Notes: generated by a model from the sequence alone, not told the origin. Positions 8,495 through 17,654 are shown, counted from the first letter of the stretch. The stretch is DNA of 64,000 nt from Tardibacter sp963781025 (GCA_963781025.1 CAWADU010000001.1:33054-97053); one strand, 5' to 3'. Numbers and translations are program-made.

Positions 8495-9893
8495 CGGTCA
8501 GCCCTTCGACCAGTGACTGGGCGAACTCCGAAAGCGTGTCGTCGCGCGCGCCCATAACGATGATGCGGTCGCCGGGCCGCGCGCGTTCGACCAGCTTTTC
8601 CCCGCATGCCGCGCGATCGGCGATGTGGATCGCCGTCCCCCCCAGGCGGTTCACGCCTGCGACGATGTCCTCGCTGCCCACGTCCCGGCTGACGGTCCCG
8701 CCGAAATAGGCTGGGTCGGGCATGATCAACAGATCGTCGCGCCGAAGGTTTCGGGCGAAGCTTTCGATCAGCTCGTTCTTCATCGTCTTGAGCGGTCCGA
8801 AACCATGCGGCTGGAACATCACCAGCAGTCGGCCCGGGAAGGCGTGGAGCGCGGCAAGCGTGGCGCCGATCTTGTCGGGATTGTGCCCGAAGTCGTCGAT
8901 CACCGTGACGCCGCCCGCCGTGCCGACAAGCTCGAACCGGCGGCGCAGACCCTTGAACCCCTCAAGAGCTTCGACCGCTTCGACAAGCCCGACACCGCAG
9001 GCGCGAACGGCGCACAAGGCGGCCAGTGCGTTTGAGGCATTGTGCCGCCCCGGCACGTTCAGCCGCACGGCCAGGGTAGCTCGGGTTGCGCGGTCGGTTA
9101 CGTCAAAGCTGATCGCCAGCGGCGCTTCCACGATGTTGCTTCCGAACATGTCCGCGGCCTCGTTGGCAAAGCCATAGGTCGATCTGTTTTCGGCCGGCAC
9201 GCGCTCCGCCAGCGTGGCGGTCTCCGCGTCATCCAGATTAAGGACCGCGCGTTTCGCACGACTGATGAAATCGAGGAACAGCGCGCGCAACTCGTCCATG
9301 GATTTATGGTCGAGGCTGATGTTGTTCAGCACGGCGACCCTGGGGTGGTAGAGCGCGATCGATCCGTCGCTCTCGTCCACCTCGCTCACGAAGATGTCGC
9401 TGCCGCCAACGAGCGCACTGGCAAAAGGTGCGTCGGGCGTAATGAAGTTCTTCATCACCGCGCCGTTCATCACGGTCGGATCGCGTCCGGCCCGGAGCAG
9501 TATCCAGCCGATCATGCCGGTCGTGGTCGACTTGCCGCTGGTGCCGCCGACAGCGATGCTTTGCGGCGCCGCGTTGACGAGTTGGGCCAAAAGCTGCGGA
9601 CGGGTAATCTGTTTTGCGCCCACGCGTCGCGCCGCCTGGACGTCAGGGATCATCTCCTCGACGGCGGCGGACGTCACCAGTATCTGGTCAGGCCCGCTAA
9701 TGCCGCTGCCGTCCTGCGGGAAGAGCGCGATCCCCTGTGCGCGCAGGAAATCGAATTTCGCCGGCGTCCGCCCCTGGTCCAGCGCCCGGTCCGAACCCGA
9801 TACCGAATGCCCACGCGCCCGAAGGATGGAGGCAAGCGGCAACATGCCGCTGCCGCCGATGCCGCAAAAGAAATAGGGGTTGTTCTGATTCAT
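8478..9893 (-). CDS. mpl: Mur ligase: UDP-MurNAc:tripeptide ligase Mpl
   Basis: 471-residue cytoplasmic Mur ligase. N-terminal Rossmann FFCGIGGSGMLPLASILRARGH, central ATP loop VGGTSGKSTTTGMIGWIL, NISLDHKSMDEL, and a C-terminal DDFGHNPDKI motif. The DFGHNP-dependent C-terminal domain and the spelling of the N-terminal GIGGSGM resemble both MurC and Mpl. I prefer Mpl, which re-attaches recycled L-Ala-D-Glu-mDap peptide to UDP-MurNAc, because the divergent neighbour is an LD-carboxypeptidase of the same recycling route and an essential murC usually sits in the dcw cluster. MurC remains possible. Confidence 0.7.
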   Translation of the reverse strand: MNQNNPYFFCGIGGSGMLPLASILRARGHSVSGSDRALDQGRTPAKFDFLRAQGIALFPQDGSGISGPDQILVTSAAVEEMIPDVQAARRVGAKQITRPQLLAQLVNAAPQSIAVGGTSGKSTTTGMIGWILLRAGRDPTVMNGAVMKNFITPDAPFASALVGGSDIFVSEVDESDGSIALYHPRVAVLNNISLDHKSMDELRALFLDFISRAKRAVLNLDDAETATLAERVPAENRSTYGFANEAADMFGSNIVEAPLAISFDVTDRATRATLAVRLNVPGRHNASNALAALCAVRACGVGLVEAVEALEGFKGLRRRFELVGTAGGVTVIDDFGHNPDKIGATLAALHAFPGRLLVMFQPHGFGPLKTMKNELIESFARNLRRDDLLIMPDPAYFGGTVSRDVGSEDIVAGVNRLGGTAIHIADRAACGEKLVERARPGDRIIVMGARDDTLSEFAQSLVEGLTVKPAR

Positions 9894-9905
9894 GCGGCAG
9901 ACCTA

Positions 9906-10013
9906 GAGCATTTCCCGGAAAAGTGGGAACCGGTTTTCCGATAAGGGAATGCGGCAATACGGAGCATTTCCCGGAAAAGTGGGAACCGGTTTTCCGATAA
10001 GGGAATGCGGCAA
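9906..10013. repeat. Tandem pair of 52-base palindromic repeats
   Basis: Two identical 52-base copies (9906-9957 and 9962-10013) with a 56-base period. Each starts GAGCATTTCCCGGAAAAG, continues with an ACCGGTTTTCCG core and ends GGGAATGCGGCAA. Each can fold on itself: GCATTTCCC pairs with GGGAATGC, and CGGAAAA with TTTTCCG. The architecture is that of the dispersed palindromic repeats common in alphaproteobacterial genomes. They fill most of the promoter gap between divergent mpl and ldcA. Confidence 0.9.
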
Positions 10014-10061
10014 ACCGGACTATGCATGAACAGTGTTTCAGGTCGGAACAGGGCGTAACGG

Positions 10062-10901
10062 ATGAACGGAGCGAACATCAGGATCGGCGTCGTCGCGACG
10101 GGGTCGCCCATCGCGCCCGAGACGGCGGATCGGGTGCAGGCCATTGCCGCCGCGCTGTATCCCGCAGCGCCGCCCGTGATCGATTTTCATCCGCAATGTT
10201 TCCTGAGCCACGGCCATTTCGCGGGAAATGACGCCACCCGCGCCGACGCTTTTGTCGAGGTTGCGAACGACCCCGGCTATGACGCGCTGTGGATAGCGCG
10301 CGGCGGCTATGGCGCCTGCCGGATTGCGGGGGCGGTCCTTCCCCGGCTGACCAATGCCGCGCTCGACAAGGCCTATCTGGGCTACAGCGACGCGGGCACG
10401 CTGTTGGCAGGGCTTTATGCGCAAGGCTTCGCGCGGGTGGCGCATGGACCGATGCCGAATGATGTGCTGCGCGACGGCGGGGACGCAGCGATCGCGCGGG
10501 CGCTGGCATGGCTCGTGAACGCAGCACCCGATGCGCTGGAAGCCCATGTCGCGCCGGGGACACCGACAGCGGCGTTCAACATCACCATCCTCAGCCAGTT
10601 GCTCGGCACGCCGCTGCAACCCGATCTTGCCGGCCATGTGTTGATGCTGGAGGAAGTGTCCGAACATCTCTACCGCATCGACCGGTCACTGTTCCACATC
10701 ACCAGCAATCCCGCCATCCGCCGCGTCGCCGGCATCAGGCTGGGGAGATGCAGCGACATTCCGCCCAATGACCCCGCGTTCGGCCTGACCGAGGAGGAGA
10801 TCGTCGCCGAATGGTGCGCGCGGGCGGGGATAGCCTATCTTGGGCGGGCCGATATCGGTCATGACGCCGAAAACAAGGTGGTGCCGTTCGGTCAGGGATA
10901 A
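10062..10901 (+). CDS. ldcA: LD-carboxypeptidase, peptidase family S66
   Basis: 279-residue cytoplasmic serine peptidase that removes D-Ala from recycled tetrapeptides, giving the tripeptide that Mpl uses. The S66 triad is in place: nucleophile Ser in LGYSDAGTLL, Glu in VLMLEEVSEHLYRIDR, and His in ADIGHDAENKVVPFGQ. The ARGGYGACRI stretch is a family signature. Length is slightly under the usual 300. It is divergent from mpl and overlaps the 3' end of the PhyH gene by ten bases. Confidence 0.9.
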   Translation: MNGANIRIGVVATGSPIAPETADRVQAIAAALYPAAPPVIDFHPQCFLSHGHFAGNDATRADAFVEVANDPGYDALWIARGGYGACRIAGAVLPRLTNAALDKAYLGYSDAGTLLAGLYAQGFARVAHGPMPNDVLRDGGDAAIARALAWLVNAAPDALEAHVAPGTPTAAFNITILSQLLGTPLQPDLAGHVLMLEEVSEHLYRIDRSLFHITSNPAIRRVAGIRLGRCSDIPPNDPAFGLTEEEIVAEWCARAGIAYLGRADIGHDAENKVVPFGQG

Positions 10902-11758
10902 TGCGGCTCTGGCCGTTCGCGGAGCTGCTCGTAATGGACAAGCGCGGGTTCCGGCCCGAACTGCACCGGTTTCCCCCCACGGAATGCCCATTCCCCCCGG
11001 TCGCATGACGCGGCCCGGACATAGCCGTTGATGTAGAGACGGCGTTCGTGGCTCTCGCGGTTGGTGCTTGATCCGTGGACCAGATAGGGGCTCCACAAGG
11101 CGAGGTCGCCCGGTTCCAGTTCCACATCGATCGCATCTGCCGGATTCAGGCCCACCGCCTGCAATGCATCGTCCGCCATCATCGTCGCCAGCACCGGCCC
11201 CGGGATGTTCATATGCAGGTCGCCCCGCACATGGCTTTTCGGGATGAACCGCATGCAGCCGGACGACGGCGTGTGCGGATCGACGGCAAGACCGGTCTGC
11301 ACATAATTGTCGCCCAGCCCTCGATAGGCGGCGGCGGGGCGGCGGAAGCGGCAATCCTGGTGCCAGGCGAAATCGCAACGGCCGCCGTTCGACTTCCAGT
11401 GCAACTGGTTGATGATCTGCTTCAGGTCGCGCCCGATCAGCGACGCGACCGCGTCCGCCATCCGCCTGTCCAGCCGCACGGCGTTCAGAACCGGCTGGTG
11501 ATAGGACGGCCATTGCACCATCCGTACTTGCGGATGGCCGGTGCCGTCCGCGCCTACATTGTAGAACAGGTTTCCATGGCGGAAGCAGCGGCCATGCCGG
11601 ACACCCTCTGCCCGGACCTGATCGATCGCCCTGCCGATTTCGGCGATCTCCGCTGGTGAAAACAGTCCACGGACGATGGCGTAGCCTTCTCGGCGGTAAT
11701 GCGCATCGAGGCTGTCCGCCTCCCCGCCGCCATCCGGAAACAACTGATCAACACGCAT
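10892..11758 (-). CDS. Phytanoyl-CoA dioxygenase (PhyH) family protein
   Basis: 288 residues. An Fe(II)/2-oxoglutarate oxygenase with the double-stranded beta-helix: metal ligands His and Asp in FAWHQDCRF, distal His in SPYLVHGSSTNRES, and the 2-oxoglutarate arginine shortly after (ERRLYINGY). The start is taken as ATG 11758 with GGAAAG eight bases upstream; a TTG at 11785 would add nine residues. Substrate unknown: the family covers fatty acyl, ectoine and natural-product hydroxylases, and the surrounding peptidase and murein genes give no hint. Confidence 0.85.
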   Translation of the reverse strand: MRVDQLFPDGGGEADSLDAHYRREGYAIVRGLFSPAEIAEIGRAIDQVRAEGVRHGRCFRHGNLFYNVGADGTGHPQVRMVQWPSYHQPVLNAVRLDRRMADAVASLIGRDLKQIINQLHWKSNGGRCDFAWHQDCRFRRPAAAYRGLGDNYVQTGLAVDPHTPSSGCMRFIPKSHVRGDLHMNIPGPVLATMMADDALQAVGLNPADAIDVELEPGDLALWSPYLVHGSSTNRESHERRLYINGYVRAASCDRGEWAFRGGKPVQFGPEPALVHYEQLRERPEPHYP

Positions 11759-11836
11759 GCCGCGACTTTCCGATCCCGCCAGCAATAATACAGGATTTGC
11801 CGGATGGGCGTGAGTATCATCAGGCGTAGCCGCGGG

Positions 11837-11860
11837 CTTTTTGGGCTAGCCCCAAAAAAG
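11837..11860 (-). terminator. Hairpin terminator after the oligopeptidase gene
   Basis: A near-perfect palindrome, CTTTTTGGG-CTAG-CCCCAAAAAAG, whose A/T runs flank the GC core. It lies about 20 bases past the stop of the minus-strand oligopeptidase gene and before the PhyH start. Its symmetry lets it act in either direction. Confidence 0.5.
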
Positions 11861-11881
11861 GGGGCGGCGGCGCGGTCGCGG

Positions 11882-13951
11882 TTAAGGGCTGGGGTTGTTC
11901 TCCTGCTCCATCTGGGTGAGCACAAAGGCATAAGCTTCCGCTTCTTCTTTCAGCGAATCCCACCGGCCTGATTTGCCACGATGGCCCGCGCCCATATTGA
12001 TCTTCAGCAGTTGCAGATTGGCGTCGGTCCGCGTGGCGCGCAGTTTCGCGGCCCATTTGGCCGGTTCCCAATAGGTGACGCGCGGGTCGTTCAATCCACC
12101 CGTGATCAGCATCGGCGGGTAGGCTTGCGCTTTTACATTGTCATAGGGGCTGTAGCTCCGGATCAGGTCGAATGCCGCCTTGTCGGTGATCGGATTGCCC
12201 CATTCGGGCCATTCGCCGGGCGTAAGCGGCAGTGTCTCGTCCAGCATGGTGTTGAGCACGTCGACAAAGGGCACATCGGCAACCACCGCGCCCCACAGCT
12301 CCGGCGCGCCATTCACGACCGCGCCCATCAGCTCGCCGCCGGCTGAACCCCCCTGGATCGCGATGCGACCGGAGTGCGCAAATCCGGCGTCGATCAGCCC
12401 CCTGGCGGCGTCGATGAAGTCATTGAAGGCGTTCGTCCGCTTGTCGAGCTTTCCGTCAAGGTACCAGCCATAACCCATGTCATCGCCGCCCCGGATATGG
12501 GCGATGGCGTAGGCGAAACCCCGGTCGAGCAGGCTCAGCCGGTTGGACGAAAAGCGCGGCGGAATGGCGAGGCCATACGCGCCATAGCCATAAAGGAAGA
12601 GCTTGCCCGAGCCATCGCGGGGAAAGCCCCTTTTGTAGACGATGGAAACCGGCACCTTCGCGCCGTCGCGTGCCGTGACAAGAAGGCGCTCGGTCACATA
12701 GTTCGCGGCATTATAGCCGGACGGCACCTCCCGCACCTTCAACGCCGCCAGGGCGCGGGCGGCGGGATCGTAATCATAAACGGTATCGGGCGTCACCATC
12801 GACGAATAGCCCAGCCGGTAAGCGGTGGGCGCGAACTCGGGGTTGCTCGCCAGCCCCACCGTATAGCTCGGTTCGGGAAAGGCGATCCGATGTTCGTCGC
12901 CCGCATAGGTGCGCAGCCGGATCTGGTCGAGCCCGTTCACCCGCTCCGTGATCACGAGATGGCCGGAAAAGCTCGACAGCCCGCGCAGATAGACGGTGTC
13001 CGATCCGGCGATCACCGTTTCCCATTGATCCGGCCTGTCCAGCGTGGCGCGGGCGATGCGAAAGTTCACATGCGTGTCATTGGTCAACACCCAGAGCGTG
13101 CCGTGCGCCATGTCCATCGAATATTGCCGTTTCACCTTGCGCGGCGAAATCAGCAGGGGCGCGGCGTCAGGCCGGTCGGCGGGAACAAGGCGTATTTCGG
13201 ACGTGTCATGGTCGCCGGTCGAAATAATGATATGGCTGCGATCCTGCGTGCGGTCGACGCCCACCGAAAAGCCGGGGTCGCTCTCCTCATAGAGCGTCAC
13301 GTCGCTCTCGGGCGACGTTCCCAGCCGATGCAGGCGCGCCCGGTATGCCCGCCAGTTGTCGTTGACCTCGGTATAGACGAAGCTCGCGCCATTCGTCGCC
13401 CAGACGATCCGGCCGATGGCGTCCTTCGTCACCGTCGCCACATCCGCGCCGGTAGCAAGATCGCGAACCCTCAGCTTGAAGCGTTCGGACCCGTCGTCAT
13501 CCGCCGCCCAGGCGATCAGCCTGCCGTCGGGGCTCGCCTCCATCGCGCCGAGCCGGAAATATTCTTTTCCCGCCCCCTCGGCAGGCTCGTCGACCAGCAG
13601 TTCCGCCTCGCCCCCGCCGACCGGCTTGCGATACCATTTGCGGTACTGCGCGCCCTTGTCGAATGCCCACCAGTACAGCCAGTCGCCGTCCTTCACCGGC
13701 ACGCTTGAGTCGTCCTCTTTCTGGCGACCCTTCATCTCCTCGAACAGGGCGTCGATGAGCGGACGGTGCGGCGCCATTGCTGCCTCGAAATAGGCGTTTT
13801 CGGCGTTCAGGTAATCGAGCACCGCCGCATCCTCGACCTTCGGATAGCCGGGATCGCGCAGCCAGGCGTAATCGTCGAACACGGTGATGCCGTGGCGGGT
13901 GAAACTGTGCTGGCGAGGCTTGGCGGCTGGCGGCGGGGGCAGATCGGACAA
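11882..13951 (-). CDS. ptrB: Oligopeptidase B-like S9 serine peptidase
   Basis: About 689 residues, the usual length of PtrB. An N-terminal seven-bladed propeller (to about 410) starts with the PHSF/DDYAWLRDP entry motif and is followed by the S9A catalytic domain: nucleophile GGSAGGELMGAV, Asp in TGGLNDPRV, and His in MGAGHRGKSGR. GYGAYG precedes the nucleophile, as in family members. No ATG is available at the family start; a TTG at 13951 giving SDLPPPPAAKP fits best. A TTG further out at 14026 would overlap the divergent aminopeptidase P start. Substrates are basic oligopeptides by family knowledge. No signal peptide is seen with the TTG 13951 start. Confidence 0.88.
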   Translation of the reverse strand: MSDLPPPPAAKPRQHSFTRHGITVFDDYAWLRDPGYPKVEDAAVLDYLNAENAYFEAAMAPHRPLIDALFEEMKGRQKEDDSSVPVKDGDWLYWWAFDKGAQYRKWYRKPVGGGEAELLVDEPAEGAGKEYFRLGAMEASPDGRLIAWAADDDGSERFKLRVRDLATGADVATVTKDAIGRIVWATNGASFVYTEVNDNWRAYRARLHRLGTSPESDVTLYEESDPGFSVGVDRTQDRSHIIISTGDHDTSEIRLVPADRPDAAPLLISPRKVKRQYSMDMAHGTLWVLTNDTHVNFRIARATLDRPDQWETVIAGSDTVYLRGLSSFSGHLVITERVNGLDQIRLRTYAGDEHRIAFPEPSYTVGLASNPEFAPTAYRLGYSSMVTPDTVYDYDPAARALAALKVREVPSGYNAANYVTERLLVTARDGAKVPVSIVYKRGFPRDGSGKLFLYGYGAYGLAIPPRFSSNRLSLLDRGFAYAIAHIRGGDDMGYGWYLDGKLDKRTNAFNDFIDAARGLIDAGFAHSGRIAIQGGSAGGELMGAVVNGAPELWGAVVADVPFVDVLNTMLDETLPLTPGEWPEWGNPITDKAAFDLIRSYSPYDNVKAQAYPPMLITGGLNDPRVTYWEPAKWAAKLRATRTDANLQLLKINMGAGHRGKSGRWDSLKEEAEAYAFVLTQMEQENNPSP

Positions 13952-14025
13952 TGACAACTCCGTGGATGGAAACTGCGGCCCCAAGGGCCTATCTCTAACA
14001 GCAGTGATCTCAAGAGGTTTCGTCA

Positions 14026-15807
14026 ATGTCCACCTATGAAGCGCGGTTGAATGCGCTCCGTGATGAACTCAAGTCCCGCAAGCTCGACGGCTTTGTCGTG
14101 CCGCTCACCGACGAGCATATGAGCGAATATATCGGCGAATACGCCCAGCGGCTCGCCTGGTTGACGGGATTCGAAGGCTCGGCGGGAACCGCGGTCGTGC
14201 TTCAGGGCGAAGCCGCGATCTTCGTCGATGGGCGCTACACCCTGCAGGTACGGGACCAGGTCGACGGAAAATTCTGGAGCTATAAGTCCATACCGCAGAC
14301 GAGCGTCGCCGAATGGCTGCAAGGCCATGCGCCCGAAGGCGCGCGCATCGGCTATGATCCCTGGCTTCATACCCGCCCATGGGTGAAGACCGCGCGCGAG
14401 GCGATGGAGGCGAAAAACGGCGAACTCATCGCGCTTCCCGACAATCCGGTGGACAGCATCTGGCGGGATAGACCGCAGCCGTCGAACGCGCGCCTGATCG
14501 TCCACCCCGATCGCCATGCCGGCAAATCCTCCGCTGAAAAGCGGCAGGAGATCGCCGAATGGCTTCAGGGAAAGCGCGCGGACGCTGCCGTTCTTTCCGC
14601 TCTGGATTCGATCGCCTGGGTGTTCAACATCCGGGGGGCGGACGTCGCCCGGACGCCGGTGGCCCTGGCCTTTGCACTGGTTCATTCCGACGGCACGGCC
14701 GATCTTTATGTCGATGAGGCCAAGCTCGACGACGGCGTCCGCGCCCACCTCGGCAATGCGGTGCGCGTCCATCCCCGGCTCGATTTCGTCAAAGGGCTTG
14801 CCGCGTTTGCCGGAAAGACGGTCGTTGCCGACCCCGCCACAGCCGTCACCGCGATCTTCGAACGGCTTGAGCAGGCAGGCGCAAAGGTCATTGAAGCGCG
14901 CGATCCTGTCGTGCTGGCCAAGGCGATCAAGAATCCGGTCGAGATCGCCGGAACCAAAGCCGCCCATGTCCGGGACGGTGCGGCGCTTACCCGCTTCCTG
15001 CACTGGCTGGCGGTCGAAGCCCCGAAGGGTGGCCTCGATGAGCTGGCTGCGGCCGACCGGCTTCACGCCTTCCGCAAGGAAACCGGCGAACTGCGCGACC
15101 TTTCGTTCGACACAATTTCGGGAGCGGGCCCCAATGGCGCGATCGTCCATTACCGGGTGTCGGAAAAGACCAATCGCCCGATCGAGCCCGGCCAGCTTTT
15201 CCTGATCAATTCGGGCGGGCAATATCCCGATGGCACGACGGACGTCACCCGCACCGTCGCCATCGGCGAACCGACCGCGGAAATGCGCGACCGGTTCACC
15301 CGCGTCCTGAAAGGGCATATCGGGATTGCCCGCGCCGTCTTTCCCAAGGGGACGCGCGGCAGCCAGCTCGACATCCTGGCCCGGCAGCATCTTTGGGCGG
15401 TCGGGCTGGATTACGCGCATGGCACCGGCCACGGCGTCGGCAGCTTCCTTGCCGTGCATGAAGGGCCGCAGCGGATTGCGACCGGCGGGGCGGTCGACGA
15501 GCCATTGCAGGCGGGCATGATCATTTCGGACGAGCCGGGCTATTACAAGACTGGCGGCTATGGCATCCGTATCGAGAATCTGGTGCTCGTCGTGCCGCAC
15601 CAGATCGCGGGCGCGGAAAAGGAAATGTTCGGCTTTGAAACGCTGACGCTGGCTCCGATAGATCGGTCGCTCATAGATGAATCGATGCTGGACGATGGCG
15701 AAAAGGCGTGGCTCAATGCCTACCATGCCCGCGTGGCGGCAGAGCTTGGGCCGCTGGTCGGCGCCGAAACGCAAAGCTGGCTGCGGCAGGTGACGCAATC
15801 CATCTAA
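14026..15807 (+). CDS. pepP: Xaa-Pro aminopeptidase, M24 family
   Basis: 593 residues, a long-form aminopeptidase P with three domains: two creatinase-type N-terminal domains (about 1-310) and the pita-bread catalytic domain. Metal ligands are the Asp pair of GQYPDGTTDVTRTV, His of HGTGHGVGSFLAVHE, and Glu of SDEPGYY and RIENL. It cleaves the bond before proline in short peptides. The ATG follows CAAGAGG by eight bases. It is divergent from the oligopeptidase gene and shares a promoter gap of only about 75 bases with it. Confidence 0.93.
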   Translation: MSTYEARLNALRDELKSRKLDGFVVPLTDEHMSEYIGEYAQRLAWLTGFEGSAGTAVVLQGEAAIFVDGRYTLQVRDQVDGKFWSYKSIPQTSVAEWLQGHAPEGARIGYDPWLHTRPWVKTAREAMEAKNGELIALPDNPVDSIWRDRPQPSNARLIVHPDRHAGKSSAEKRQEIAEWLQGKRADAAVLSALDSIAWVFNIRGADVARTPVALAFALVHSDGTADLYVDEAKLDDGVRAHLGNAVRVHPRLDFVKGLAAFAGKTVVADPATAVTAIFERLEQAGAKVIEARDPVVLAKAIKNPVEIAGTKAAHVRDGAALTRFLHWLAVEAPKGGLDELAAADRLHAFRKETGELRDLSFDTISGAGPNGAIVHYRVSEKTNRPIEPGQLFLINSGGQYPDGTTDVTRTVAIGEPTAEMRDRFTRVLKGHIGIARAVFPKGTRGSQLDILARQHLWAVGLDYAHGTGHGVGSFLAVHEGPQRIATGGAVDEPLQAGMIISDEPGYYKTGGYGIRIENLVLVVPHQIAGAEKEMFGFETLTLAPIDRSLIDESMLDDGEKAWLNAYHARVAAELGPLVGAETQSWLRQVTQSI

Positions 15808-15818
15808 CCGGGAGACGA

Positions 15819-16404
15819 ATGATGACCAGGAATTTTTTCGCCGGCGCGGTCGCGCTTCGGAATCGCGGTTGCCGGCGGCTGGTCGATCGCTCAGGCATCG
15901 CAAGGGCAGAAGGGCGGGACGGTCTACGACTATAAATTGACCGCCATCGACGGCACGCCGATGCCGCTGTCGCATTTCCGGGGTAAGGTGGTTTTGCTGG
16001 TCAACACCGCCAGCTTCTGCGGATTCACGCCTCAATATGAGGGGCTGCAAAAGCTCCAGAGCACCTATGCGCCGCGCGGCTTCACCGTGATCGGCGTTCC
16101 GTCAGGCAATTTCCTTGGCCAGGAATATAAGTCCAACAAGGAAATCTCGACCTTCTGCAAGACCAAGTTCGGCATCAAATTCCCGCTCGCCGAAAAGAGC
16201 GACGTCATCGGCCCGACCGCGATTCCCGTTTATAAATGGGCGGCGGCGGAACTCGGCATGGCGAACATCCCCAAATGGAATTTTCACAAATATCTGATCG
16301 GCCGCGACGGCAGGCTGATCACGGCATTCGGCACAAAGGTCGATCCGATGGATATTAAGGTGACGAACGCGATCGATGCGGCGTTGGAAAAGCCTGCCGG
16401 TTAG
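15819..16404 (+). CDS. Glutathione peroxidase family protein, exported, frameshifted
   Basis: About 194 residues once repaired. An N-terminal hydrophobic signal (MMTRNFFAGAVAL...VAGGWSIAQAS) is followed by the mature domain: the peroxidatic cysteine in VNTASFCGFTPQYEGLQ, GxPSGNF (VIGVPSGNFLGQE) and WNFHKYLIGRDG. It reduces hydroperoxides, most likely with thioredoxin since bacterial forms of this type rarely need glutathione. The frame breaks at about 15855-15861 inside the signal: one extra base separates MMTRNFFAGAVAL from GIAVAGGW. The rest of the gene is intact, so a sequencing error is likely. Eleven bases separate it from pepP. Confidence 0.85.
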
Positions 16405-16418
16405 CAAAACCCCGCGCT

Positions 16419-16577
16419 TTAGCGGGATTGGCGCTCAGGGTCGGAAGACGATGATGCGCCTTCCGCCTCGTCCTTCGGCTTCTCCTCCGCAACCGCCCGG
16501 GCCTGCGCCTTTCTGCGCCGCAGGTTCGCGCGAAGCGCCTCGGCCAGCCGCGCTTTCTTTTCCGCTTCTAAAGTCAT
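16419..16577 (-). CDS. Small basic protein of 52 residues, unknown function
   Basis: A short gene between glutathione peroxidase and tRNA-Thr. The product begins MTLEAEKKARLAEAL and continues RANLRRRKAQARAVAEE, then an acidic Ser-rich tail ending DPERQSR. The LRxNLRRRKAQ core is amphipathic and strongly basic. From memory, small sphingomonad proteins of this shape are conserved and lie in many intergenic gaps, but I cannot confirm a family. The ATG at 16577 has no strong ribosome site. An R-K-rich helix could suggest nucleic-acid or ribosome binding; that is only inference. Confidence 0.6.
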   Translation of the reverse strand: MTLEAEKKARLAEALRANLRRRKAQARAVAEEKPKDEAEGASSSSDPERQSR

Positions 16578-16644
16578 GCGGTTCTTTTGCCGCGATCCGG
16601 GGACGGTGTCAGCCCCGTTTGCTTAGGCATCCGCAAAGCTTGCC

Positions 16645-16673
16645 TTGACAACAAGGCCATGCTTTGCCCATAG
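16645..16673 (+). promoter_or_regulatory. Promoter of tRNA-Thr
   Basis: A perfect -35 box TTGACA (16645-16650), 17 to 18 bases of spacer, then a poor -10 (CCATAG/CATAGC), about 30 bases before the tRNA. Spacing fits a housekeeping sigma-70 promoter; the weak -10 is usual in alphaproteobacteria. Confidence 0.6.
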
Positions 16674-16701
16674 CGCGGCCTCGCCGGTTCGGCGGGGTCA
16701 C

Positions 16702-16776
<75 letters not shown>

Positions 16777-16838
16777 CCCCCCGAACGGCGAGATATCAGG
16801 CGTGCAGGCCCTCGGCGCCTGCCGCTGCGCCTGAAGCG

Positions 16839-17654
16839 TCATGACCGGCTGGCCGTGGCGCTCAAAGCCCGCAGCCCCACACGATAGTCGGGATAAAGAG
16901 GCCGCCAGCCAAGCAGCCGCTTGGCCTTGTTGTTCGCGACGCGTCGATTTTCGTCATAGAAAGCCTGTGCTTGCGGCGAGAGCCGGGCTTCGGCGAGCGA
17001 TTGCAGCGGCGGCGGCGGCATGCCCAGCAGATGGCATGCATAGGCGATCACCTGGTTCTGGCTGCACGGGAAATCATCAGCCAGATTGTAGAGGCCGGCC
17101 GGACCCTGTTTCATCGACAGGACGACGCCTGCGGCGATGTCGTCGACATGGACTCGGCTGAAGACCTGCCCAGGCAGGTCGATGCGACGCGCCTGGCCGC
17201 CAAGCACGCGTTCCAGTGGCGACCGCCCCGGCCCATAGATGCCCGGCAGGCGAAAGATGCGAACGTCCGGGCGTATTGCCTGCCATTCCCGGTCCGCCGC
17301 GACGCGCATATTGCGCCTGCCGCCCCCGATGGGCGCTGTTTCGTCCACATAGGCGCCGCCGGTGTCGCCATAGACACCGGTAGCGGACAAATAGCCGGTC
17401 CATTGTGCGGCCGATCGTCGCAGATGCTCGCCATAGCGGGACAATACCGGATCGCCGCCGTCTGCCGGTGGAACCGAGGACAATATGTGAGTCGCGCTCG
17501 CAATGGCCTTGCGCACATTGGCATCATCGTCGAATGCGATGGATGGGCCTTCGGCTTGCTGCTTCGTGGCCGTGATCTGCCACCCTTTCGCAGCCAATCG
17601 CGCGGCGATGCGTTGACCGGAATACCCCATTCCGAAGAGAAGCAGATGTGGCAT
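16839..17654 (-). CDS. NAD(P)-binding SDR-family protein (YeeZ-like epimerase)
   Basis: 271 residues of an extended-type SDR fold. The N-terminal dinucleotide loop is FGMGYSGQRIAARL; the middle holds YLSATGVYGDTGG with Ser/Tyr near the usual catalytic positions, and FRLPGIYGPGRS is typical of NAD-dependent epimerases. Annotated relatives are YeeZ-type proteins of unknown substrate. It is divergent from pepN, with the two starts 48 bases apart. Confidence 0.8.
   Translation of the reverse strand: MPHLLLFGMGYSGQRIAARLAAKGWQITATKQQAEGPSIAFDDDANVRKAIASATHILSSVPPADGGDPVLSRYGEHLRRSAAQWTGYLSATGVYGDTGGAYVDETAPIGGGRRNMRVAADREWQAIRPDVRIFRLPGIYGPGRSPLERVLGGQARRIDLPGQVFSRVHVDDIAAGVVLSMKQGPAGLYNLADDFPCSQNQVIAYACHLLGMPPPPLQSLAEARLSPQAQAFYDENRRVANNKAKRLLGWRPLYPDYRVGLRALSATASRS

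Noticed and set aside
8478..9893. Calling the Mur ligase MurC
   Set aside because: MurC and Mpl share motifs; neighbouring LdcA and the lack of other dcw genes favour Mpl, so MurC is kept only as an alternative.
14023..16050. A long minus-strand open frame (over 600 codons) across pepP
   Set aside because: It is opposite a clear aminopeptidase P gene with full motifs; the antisense frame has no recognisable domain and is an effect of high GC content.
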